From contig CBDUBC010000003.1 of assembly GCA_965365285.1 (NCBI GenBank), positions 23,794 through 87,793 on the forward strand: a stretch of DNA of 64,000 nt, written 5' to 3'. The translations under genes were made by a program, and so were the position numbers. Below, one piece after another: positions 1 through 6,628 of the stretch (positions are counted from its first letter, which is position 1; the number at the start of each line of letters is the position of its first letter). The notes under the pieces were generated by a model that did no database searches, had not been told where the DNA came from, and worked only from the letters and a program-made list of their open reading frames with translations. The DNA is from JAURDE01 sp965365285. GTDB lineage: Bacteria > Bdellovibrionota > Bacteriovoracia > Bacteriovoracales > Bacteriovoracaceae.

Positions 1-287
1 ACTTTCTTGCAAGTTTTGCAGATTAAATGGTGGTGGTGATGGGAGGGATCATCGATTTCATAACGAACCACATCATCCCCAAAAAAACACTTTTTGATGA
101 GCCCCTTTTGTTCAAAGCTCGATAAACACCTATAAATAGTAGCTTGATCACATAGGTCTAACCCCAGTGCCTTGTGAATCTCATCAGCAGAGAAGGGCCC
201 GTGGTTTTTTTTAAGATAATTTAGTATTGCTAGCCGCGGTTTTGTAACACTAAGCCCCGCATTTTTAAGCCCATCCTTAAGGTTCAT
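1..287 (-). CDS. Fur-family metal-dependent regulator, N-terminal part
   Basis: The gene runs off the left edge, so only the first 95 codons are present. They encode a winged-helix DNA-binding domain (residues 1 to about 80) with the family recognition-helix pattern DQATIYRCLSSFEQKG. A run of five histidines follows (83-87), then LICKTCKK, whose Cys90 and Cys93 begin the structural zinc site of Fur, Zur and PerR proteins. The product should be a metal-sensing repressor. Which metal it senses cannot be told, because the dimerisation domain is missing. The histidine-rich MerC-like gene that diverges from it makes zinc a reasonable guess. The shared 127-base intergenic region shows no clear operator palindrome. 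Confidence 0.85.
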   Translation of the reverse strand, partial: MNLKDGLKNAGLSVTKPRLAILNYLKKNHGPFSADEIHKALGLDLCDQATIYRCLSSFEQKGLIKKCFFGDDVVRYEIDDPSHHHHHLICKTCKK

Positions 288-414
288 GGTCGCAAACTAG
301 CAGTCTTTTTGAGTTCTTGCCAGTGGCTTGTAAAAAAGAACATTTTTGCAAATGACTTGAAATTATCTTCACAATGTGGTTTTTTACGCCATCTAAATAA
401 ATGAGAGGAAAAGA

Positions 415-798
415 GTGAATTTAGAAGGGCACAATGAAATCGATAAAGTGGGAATTTCCTTATCAGGACTATGCGCGATCCACTGCATTTTAACGCCAAT
501 TCTTCTTATTTTTATGCCAAATTTAGGTGAGTATTTTGAGCATGAACTGGTCCATATGGCATTTTTCTTCCTTGTAGCACCTGTTGCTTTTTTTAGTTTT
601 TATAGGGTTTATAAGGTCCATAGAGATAAAATTCCATTCATTTTGGGTACGATAGGCTCAGGACTTTTAATAGTAACACTTGTTGAGCACGGCCACTCTC
701 ATAGTCTTCACCTCCTCTCCATCGTAGGAAGTATTCTTTTGGTTGCCGGTCATTTCATCAGCTTAAGAAAGTGCCGATGTGTAGGGCATAGTCATTAA
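415..798 (+). CDS. MerC-domain small membrane protein
   Basis: This 127-residue inner-membrane protein has about four hydrophobic helices. Its first helix carries GISLSGLCAIHCILTP, the Cys-containing signature of the MerC domain, a family first known from mercury uptake. A His-rich loop (EHGHSHSLH) and a C-terminal CRCVGHSH tail suggest metal binding. The start is GTG, preceded by the purine-rich GAGAGGAAAAGA. It diverges from the Fur-family gene. No other mercury-resistance gene is nearby, so movement of zinc or another soft metal is more likely than mercury resistance. This is an inference from the neighbour and the histidines. Confidence 0.75.
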   Translation: MNLEGHNEIDKVGISLSGLCAIHCILTPILLIFMPNLGEYFEHELVHMAFFFLVAPVAFFSFYRVYKVHRDKIPFILGTIGSGLLIVTLVEHGHSHSLHLLSIVGSILLVAGHFISLRKCRCVGHSH

Positions 799-941
799 TT
801 CGAAGAGATCTCTTTAATAATTTGATTAAGATCGACATTCACATTACCCATAAGTTGAGTAATTGCCTCTTTGGCCTCATCAAGTTTTCCTTCATCAATC
901 ATTTTTTCAATTTCTTCAATTCGAGTTATAAAATCACTCAT
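795..941 (-). CDS. Small acidic helical protein, 48 residues
   Basis: This short gene starts with ATG behind a strong ribosome binding site (AAGGAG, six bases upstream). It encodes 48 residues beginning MSDFITRIEEIEKMIDEG. The composition is rich in Glu, Ile, Lys and Asp and looks like one or two amphipathic helices. There is no signal peptide and no cysteine. Its stop codon overlaps that of the MerC-like gene by four bases (TTAA). I do not recognise the family. The good ribosome binding site and open frame make it a credible gene. Confidence 0.6.
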   Translation of the reverse strand: MSDFITRIEEIEKMIDEGKLDEAKEAITQLMGNVNVDLNQIIKEISSN

Positions 942-1099
942 AAAAAACTCCTTAGAATTATTGTACCCCATCTAATAGAGCTTTTGAGAGTAATGGCCAT
1001 AATTACCTAATCTAAACTATTAGAATTATTGATAAATAATTCGTGAACTTTTTACTTCGCGGATTGAAATCAACAGAAATCAGCCTAATATTGTGGGCT

Positions 1100-2071
1100 A
1101 TGTTAAGTGATAGACTAAAAGAGCTCAGAATTAAGGATTTGAACTTGGACCTAGAAAAGTCTTGGGTGTTTCCCTATATTCAAAAGCTTTATGCTGAACT
1201 TGATTCTAAAAATATCAAACTAAAACCCAAAATTTGGATTTCAGATGATTGGTTTTGTCCTGATGGAACTACGGGGTTTGCGATCCCCTTTTATCTACTC
1301 AACAAAGAGCTTATTGATCTAGAAGTCTCTATGATAGGAGAGGCCGAAGGCAAGAGCGCAGATTGGTTAATGATGCTTCTAAGGCACGAAACGGCACATG
1401 CTCTGGATAATGCTTATTATTTAAGAAGAAATAAAAAGAGACAAAAGCTTTTTGGTCTTACCTCTGTCCCCTACCCAATAAGCTATACACCTAAACCTTA
1501 TGATAAAAACTATGTCGCTCACCTCGAGCCTTTCTATGCTCAGGCACATCCTGATGAAGACTGGGCCGAAACATTTGCTGTATGGTTGAACCCTCAAAAT
1601 AATTGGAAAAAAACCTACGAAGACTGGCCTGCCTTAAAAAAGCTTAAGCTTTGTGATGAGTTGATGAACCAAATCAAAGGAAAAGAACCTTATTGTAAAA
1701 GATTCATTAAAGATACGCTCTACACAGAAATCGAAATGACACTGTTTGATTATTATAAGGAAAAGAAAAAAAGACTACGAATCGAGAGGTATAAAAAATT
1801 CGAGGAGTCTGTAAAAGGTGAATTTTGCCTAAGTCTCCTAAAAGAATTAGAAACATCGAAAAAAGATCAATTAGTCGCTAATCTTTGTAAATCTATTCAT
1901 AAAAGAGACTTTATTGTAAAAAGATATATTGAGAGTATCCAAGAAATATGTTCCCGTTCTAAATTTGATTTGAAAAAAAATAAAAGGGATAAGAAAATAG
2001 ACCTTATAGAAGCTTTAATGAAGCCTTCAAACGAATACTTTAAGTCAGGTTTACACAAGGTATATATGTGA
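1100..2071 (+). CDS. Putative zinc-binding metallopeptidase
   Basis: This cytoplasmic protein of 323 residues resembles the family annotated as putative zinc-binding metallopeptidase (Peptidase_Mx type). Visible family features are WISDDWFCPDG (about 45-55), the HExxH site RHETAHALDNAYY (His96, Glu97, His100) and HPDEDWAETFAVW (about 150-162), whose Glu could be the third zinc ligand. The N-terminal zinc ribbon often found in relatives is absent. The C-terminal 130 residues are Lys-rich and unassigned. An in-frame GTG at 1043 would add 19 residues. I prefer ATG 1100 because family similarity begins right after it. The stop overlaps the GTG start of the ATP-grasp gene, so the two are probably translationally coupled. 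Confidence 0.75.
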   Translation: MLSDRLKELRIKDLNLDLEKSWVFPYIQKLYAELDSKNIKLKPKIWISDDWFCPDGTTGFAIPFYLLNKELIDLEVSMIGEAEGKSADWLMMLLRHETAHALDNAYYLRRNKKRQKLFGLTSVPYPISYTPKPYDKNYVAHLEPFYAQAHPDEDWAETFAVWLNPQNNWKKTYEDWPALKKLKLCDELMNQIKGKEPYCKRFIKDTLYTEIEMTLFDYYKEKKKRLRIERYKKFEESVKGEFCLSLLKELETSKKDQLVANLCKSIHKRDFIVKRYIESIQEICSRSKFDLKKNKRDKKIDLIEALMKPSNEYFKSGLHKVYM

Positions 2072-3087
2072 CAAAACTCAGGATTCTTGCCCTCGTTCAC
2101 GAATTACTTGTCCCCCCTCAAAATATTAATCTTTCAGAAATCGATCGAATTGAGACGCCATGGATAACTGAATATGATGTTATATCCCAACTTAAAAAAA
2201 ATGGACATGAGGTCAAAGTTCTTGGCATCTATGCGGACCTAGATCCTATTAAATCTGCTGTACAAGAGTTTAAACCACATATTGTTTTTAATATCATGGA
2301 AGAATTCCAAGAGCAGAGACATCACCTCCACAACCTGCTCGGCTATCTAGAGCTTTTGGGTGTTAAGTATACGGGATGTAATCCTCATGCTCTTTCGATA
2401 ACCGTTGATAAATCAACGACAAAGAAAATTCTTCGCTATCACAATCTTCTCACTCCTAATTTTTTATCTTTTAAAAAAGATAAGTCGATTAAAATACCTA
2501 AAGACTTAAATTATCCGCTTATTGTAAAGTGCCTTACCGAAGAAGGTTCTTTAGGACTCTCACAAGCTTCTATTGTAAATAGTAGGGAAAAGTTAAAAGA
2601 GAGAATTCAATTTGTTCACAAAAAGATTAATGATCACGCTATCGTAGAAGAGTTTGTTGAAGGTCGTGAGCTTTTTGTAGGAGTTCTTGGAAATAAAAGA
2701 CCAAAGGTATTACCTATTTGGGAGCTTCTTTTTGAAAACACCGAGAACCCCGAAAAAGAAATCTATTCAAGTAGGGCCAAGGCCAATAGCGCCTATCGAA
2801 AAAGAAAAGGAATTAAAGATAAAAAGGCAAAGGTTGATCCTGAATTAGAAAAGAAGATTAATAAAATTGTGACCAAGGCCTATAAAGTTTTAGGGATCAC
2901 AGGTTACGCTCGCTTTGATTTACGGGTGGATTCAAATCATAATGTTTATATCATTGAAGTAAACCCAAACCCTGATATTGCCATCGATGATGAGTTTGCA
3001 AGAAGTGCCAATCAAGTTGGTATTCCCTACCCTAGGCTTTTAGAGAGAATTATTAAACTCGGTCTCAGTTACCAACCTATTTCTTAA
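2068..3087 (+). CDS. ATP-grasp ligase, D-Ala-D-Ala ligase-like
   Basis: This 339-residue ATP-grasp enzyme resembles D-alanine-D-alanine ligase but is not clearly Ddl. Visible parts are an N-terminal Rossmann-like domain, the KSTTKKILRYHNLLTPNF helix typical of the family, YPLIVKCLTEEGSLGLSQ for ATP binding, VEEFVEGRELFVGVLG, and the metal-binding end GYARFDLRV followed by IIEVNPNPDI. Such enzymes join a carboxylate to an amine through an acyl phosphate. Translation starts at a GTG overlapping the stop of the metallopeptidase gene (GTGA), so the pair probably works together. A peptide or peptidoglycan-like substrate is an inference; the true substrate is unknown. Confidence 0.8.
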   Translation: MTKLRILALVHELLVPPQNINLSEIDRIETPWITEYDVISQLKKNGHEVKVLGIYADLDPIKSAVQEFKPHIVFNIMEEFQEQRHHLHNLLGYLELLGVKYTGCNPHALSITVDKSTTKKILRYHNLLTPNFLSFKKDKSIKIPKDLNYPLIVKCLTEEGSLGLSQASIVNSREKLKERIQFVHKKINDHAIVEEFVEGRELFVGVLGNKRPKVLPIWELLFENTENPEKEIYSSRAKANSAYRKRKGIKDKKAKVDPELEKKINKIVTKAYKVLGITGYARFDLRVDSNHNVYIIEVNPNPDIAIDDEFARSANQVGIPYPRLLERIIKLGLSYQPIS

Positions 3088-3692
3088 GGCTTCCATTTCT
3101 TTTCTAGGAACTGATCTCTACCAGAATTGTATCGGTAATATTTATAGCGAATGGGATTTTTTTGGTAATAGTCCTGATGATAATCTTCAGCAGGAGAAAA
3201 GTTTTTAAGCTCTCTAATGGGAGTTATAATTGGTTTTTTAAAAACACCACTTTGGGCAAGCTTTTCTTTAGACTCCATTGCAATCTTTTTTTGATTTTCG
3301 TCATGGTAAAAAATTGCGGTTCCATATTGCGGTCCTCGGTCAACAAATTGTCCTCCATCATCCGTTGGATCCACATTTTTCCAAAAGATATCTATAAGCT
3401 CCTCATAAGAAACCTTGCTCGGATCATAGACTATTTGAATAACTTCAAGATGACCTGTTCCACCAGAGGAGACTTCTTCGTAGGTAGGATTTATCTTTTC
3501 GCCCCCAGCGTAACCACTAATGGTTTCAAGGACTCCCTCTCTTTGATCAAATGGTGGTTCCATACACCAAAAACATCCGCCCGCGAAGGTTGCTCTTTTT
3601 GTATTTTCTAAGTTCACTTTTTCCCCTGATTTTTGAGTCGTGCACCCTAATATTAAAATCAATAAAATATATACATGAAACCAAGTCTTCAT
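3084..3692 (-). CDS. msrA: Peptide-methionine (S)-S-oxide reductase, lipoprotein form
   Basis: MsrA reduces methionine-S-sulfoxide in proteins. The protein has 202 residues. The N-terminus is a lipoprotein signal ending ILLILILGC (Cys17), so the enzyme should be anchored in the cell envelope. The catalytic motif GCFWCMEPPF (Cys40, Cys43) and GYAGG, EVSSGGTGHLE and EDYHQDYYQKNP are all family signatures. I chose ATG 3692 because it overlaps the upstream stop as ATGA and has a GGGGTGG site. A GTG at 3698 is possible. It lies downstream of the LMF1-like gene and ends with a four-base stop overlap against the ATP-grasp gene. Confidence 0.93.
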   Translation of the reverse strand: MKTWFHVYILLILILGCTTQKSGEKVNLENTKRATFAGGCFWCMEPPFDQREGVLETISGYAGGEKINPTYEEVSSGGTGHLEVIQIVYDPSKVSYEELIDIFWKNVDPTDDGGQFVDRGPQYGTAIFYHDENQKKIAMESKEKLAQSGVFKKPIITPIRELKNFSPAEDYHQDYYQKNPIRYKYYRYNSGRDQFLEKKWKP

Positions 3693-5143
3693 TTCCACCC
3701 CTTTTTTCTAACAAAGTCATCAAGACTTGTATTGTCTAAGCTTAGTGGAGGTAAATATACTTTTTCAAATTTTCTATTATACCACTGCTGACTTTCTAGT
3801 GGTGCAAATTCATAAATATAATGGTCTAATTTAATATACTTAGGTGGTTTTGCAGGAAATGGGTTCTTGGACAAAAGAGAGAGAACTGCTTCATCCCCTT
3901 TCAATAATTTATAAACAAGATTAATGATCCAGGGGTTATATTCATAGCTATTCATTGCAGCAAACCAAATTTGCCAAGTCAGCCGGTAATGATATGGGGC
4001 CACGGCACAAGGCCTGTCAAATATATTTCCAGGCTTGCATGGAATCTCATATTCCTTCCACTCAGTTGAAGGGGTTATGGTAGAGTCATTTGTGCCTTTA
4101 ATGATGACCTCTTTTCTTATTTTAGTAATCCCACCAAATACCCCATAACTATTCACGAAATGGAACTGATCATAGGATCGATTCATAATTTGCCTAGGTC
4201 CAATTAAGTTTTTTATCGGGTCAATGCTTTTAAAAGCGACAAAGATCAAAAGAAGATAGGATAGATTATTTTTTATTCTTGATTCTTTTTTCAATTTAAT
4301 AAATTTATATAAAAATTGAGGGGTAAGTTTTTTTAGAAATGGATCATCAAAACAGGAAATACTCATAACAAGAGCGATTATATTGATCCAGGCAAAATTT
4401 CCTGTCATCATAATGCCTAACTGAAAAAGGACAAAGAGAACTCCAGCACCGTTAGAAAACCTTCTTCCTAAAAAAAGGAAAAATGGGACTATTAATTCAA
4501 TAAAGTGATTAATAAAAACCATCGTTTTATGTATTAACGTGGGAAGAAAATGGAAGAAAGGACTCAAGGGATTAGGAATTGGTTGAGTCTCAAAATGATC
4601 ACTTAAGCAGGTTAAATCTACCCAACACTGATCTCCTCTTAGTTTAATTAGCCCTGCACCTAACATAAGCCGAAATAAAACCCATTTTTGTAAGAAGACC
4701 ATAATTCTATTAGAAGTCATAAAAATAGAGAGGAAACCAATCTCTAATAAGTTCGTTTCCCAGCCAAATCCCCAAAAGGTTTGACCTGAATGAACGAAAG
4801 AGAGCTGAAAAAACCAAAGTAAAAATAGAATCAAGGGATGAGAAAACCCAAATAATACAAATAAAGAAAGAAGAAGACCTAATTGAATCACTCCTACTCC
4901 AAAGCTATTTGATTGCTCGAACCAAAAGAGAGAAGGATTATTCCAAAATTGAACCCATGTGAAATGATCAGGGTAAAGATTTGCGATAGGAAGAAGACCA
5001 TCCTCTCCCAATAATCCTAAGTACTGGTTATATAAAGGCCAGAAAACAAGAAAATAAAGTAAACCGATTCCTCTCAGAAAATAAAAAGAGGTCAGTTGAT
5101 AGGTTCCCTCTGAATGAAAATATTTTTTCATAGTATCTATCAT
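3689..5143 (-). CDS. Lipase maturation factor 1 (LMF1)-family membrane protein
   Basis: This polytopic membrane protein of 484 residues belongs to the LMF1 family. The order of family signatures is clear: GEDGLLPIANLYPDHF near the N-terminus, HSGQTFWGFGWETNLLEIGF (about 118-137), the loop LRGDQCWVDLTCLSDHFETQ and PIPNPLSPFFH, and near the C-terminus WKEYEIPCKPG, RPCAVAPYHYRLTWQIWFAA. In animals LMF1 helps fold lipases in the ER; the bacterial role is unknown. ATG 5143 is given, but ATG 5131 (MKKYF) is equally possible. The stop overlaps the msrA start by ATGA, so the two form an operon. A shared envelope protein-quality role is only an inference. Confidence 0.88.
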   Translation of the reverse strand: MIDTMKKYFHSEGTYQLTSFYFLRGIGLLYFLVFWPLYNQYLGLLGEDGLLPIANLYPDHFTWVQFWNNPSLFWFEQSNSFGVGVIQLGLLLSLFVLFGFSHPLILFLLWFFQLSFVHSGQTFWGFGWETNLLEIGFLSIFMTSNRIMVFLQKWVLFRLMLGAGLIKLRGDQCWVDLTCLSDHFETQPIPNPLSPFFHFLPTLIHKTMVFINHFIELIVPFFLFLGRRFSNGAGVLFVLFQLGIMMTGNFAWINIIALVMSISCFDDPFLKKLTPQFLYKFIKLKKESRIKNNLSYLLLIFVAFKSIDPIKNLIGPRQIMNRSYDQFHFVNSYGVFGGITKIRKEVIIKGTNDSTITPSTEWKEYEIPCKPGNIFDRPCAVAPYHYRLTWQIWFAAMNSYEYNPWIINLVYKLLKGDEAVLSLLSKNPFPAKPPKYIKLDHYIYEFAPLESQQWYNRKFEKVYLPPLSLDNTSLDDFVRKKGWK

Positions 5144-5262
5144 ACCTAAGAAAGTTTAGAAGTGTCCCTAAAGAAATACATACGGGTCAATTAACCTAAG
5201 ATTTATTTACTTTCTTAACTTTCTTTGAAATCCTATAAAAATATATGCAACAAGGATGTTTC

Positions 5263-6576
5263 ATGAAATTTTTTATTTTATTCACTACTCTATTACTCAG
5301 TTTAAGTTCTTACTCTAAAAATTATGATGGCTACATCATCAAACTAAAAAAAAATCCAGAGAGCTTCCTTAACTTTCTTTCTAATGTAGGGAAGGTTGAA
5401 AGACTTCGAGTTAAAAACCACTATTTTTACACACTAAGTGATCAAGGTCTTAACAAAAGTAATCTCGAGACAATTAGAAACCACCCTCTTGTAGAATATA
5501 TTGAACCTAATTATTATTATCACCTCGATACTCCTGTAGATATCCAATGGGGTCGAGAAATCACCGAAAAAAAAGGCTTTCTCAAACAATGGAATCTTCT
5601 CAATCGAGGAAAAAGACAACGAGGTCGAGAGATCAACTACAAAGAAGGAATGGATATTTCGGCAATGAAGGCATGGGAGATCACTCAAGGAAAAAAAGAT
5701 GTCATCATTGCAGTGATTGATACTGGAATCACTTATAATCACCCAGATATTAAAGAAAACGTTTGGATTAATGAAGCCGAAAAAAATGGTCAACCAGGTG
5801 TGGATGATGATCAAAACGGTTACGTCGATGATATCTATGGCTGGGACTTCGCTAGAAAAATTTCGGACCCCATAGATAATGAATGGGGACATGGAACTCA
5901 TGTTGCTGGAATCATAGCCGCAAAACATAATGAGCGAGGAATAAAAGGCATAATGAATCAAGCGAGAGTTATGGCCCTTAAAATCTTCAATAAAAAAGCA
6001 GAAGGAGAGGCCCGATCACCTACGAGTGGAATCATCGAGTCTTTCTACTATGCCATTGATAATGGTGTCCAAATTATTAATGCGAGTTGGGGGGGCGGTG
6101 ATTTCTCACAAGCACTGCTTGATGCAATGAGAGATCTCGCAAAAAATAATATTATTTTTGTTACCACGGCAGGAAATCACAAAAGAAATAACGATGAAAC
6201 ACCTTACTACCCTGCTGGATACGACTCCGATAATATCGTTGTTGTTGGTGCTTATACTGGTGCAGGACAAAAGGCATATTTCTCGGGTTATGGTAAAAAT
6301 AGCGTAGACATCTGGGCACCTGGAACTAATGTTCTTTCATTATATAAAACAAACCCAGTTGGTGACTTTACCTATACTGAAATGAGTGGGACCTCCATGG
6401 CCGCTCCCCATGTTGCAGCCATTTTAGGCATGGCCAAATCAATCAATCCTGGCCTTGATTATAGGCAAGCAATTCAAGCACTTATGGATGCTAGTATTGA
6501 TGAAGATCATTTTAGAGATCTTAGCCGATACGGTCGGGCCGATGCAGAAAAACTTTTAAACAATTTGGCCAAATAA
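5263..6576 (+). CDS. Exported subtilisin-like (S8) serine protease
   Basis: This 437-residue exported protease has a signal peptide (MKFFILFTTLLLSLSSYS), an I9-like inhibitory propeptide (about 22-85, ending HPLVEYIEPNYY) and an S8 catalytic domain. The triad is Asp153 (AVIDTGITYNHPDI), His210 (WGHGTHVAGIIAA) and Ser378 (MSGTSMAAPHVAAILG), with the oxyanion Asn in TTAGNHK. A DDDQNGYVDD loop probably binds calcium. I chose ATG 5263, which follows AAGGA, over the in-frame ATG at 5245. It heads a run of three secretion-related genes. A 12-base-pair hairpin begins 20 bases after its stop. A role in degrading external or prey protein is an inference. Confidence 0.93.
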   Translation: MKFFILFTTLLLSLSSYSKNYDGYIIKLKKNPESFLNFLSNVGKVERLRVKNHYFYTLSDQGLNKSNLETIRNHPLVEYIEPNYYYHLDTPVDIQWGREITEKKGFLKQWNLLNRGKRQRGREINYKEGMDISAMKAWEITQGKKDVIIAVIDTGITYNHPDIKENVWINEAEKNGQPGVDDDQNGYVDDIYGWDFARKISDPIDNEWGHGTHVAGIIAAKHNERGIKGIMNQARVMALKIFNKKAEGEARSPTSGIIESFYYAIDNGVQIINASWGGGDFSQALLDAMRDLAKNNIIFVTTAGNHKRNNDETPYYPAGYDSDNIVVVGAYTGAGQKAYFSGYGKNSVDIWAPGTNVLSLYKTNPVGDFTYTEMSGTSMAAPHVAAILGMAKSINPGLDYRQAIQALMDASIDEDHFRDLSRYGRADAEKLLNNLAK

Positions 6577-6596
6577 AGTATATTGACTCTATCATT

Positions 6597-6628
6597 TAGC
6601 CGATAAAATAACTATGTTTTATCGGCTA
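6597..6628 (+). terminator. Perfect hairpin enclosing the next start codon; probable terminator
   Basis: TAGCCGATAAAA (6597-6608) is exactly complementary to TTTTATCGGCTA (6617-6628), giving a 12-base-pair stem with an 8-base loop. The T-rich stretch TTTTTGCTTTTT follows, as in an intrinsic terminator for the upstream protease gene. The loop holds the ATG at 6614 of the next protease gene. A promoter-like TTGACT at 6583 and TAAAAT at 6604 lie in the same stretch with 15-base spacing, so the downstream gene may have its own start. Confidence 0.7.

Noticed and set aside
1..60. GTGGTGGTGATGG triplet-like repeat as a microsatellite
   Set aside because: On the minus strand it encodes the histidine run of the Fur-family protein.
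284..499. Minus-strand 71-residue frame across the Fur/MerC intergenic region
   Set aside because: It overlaps the start of the MerC-like gene and would fill the promoter region; composition is not protein-like.
822..1010. Plus-strand 62-residue frame
   Set aside because: It is antisense to the better supported 48-residue gene and has no ribosome site or protein-like composition.
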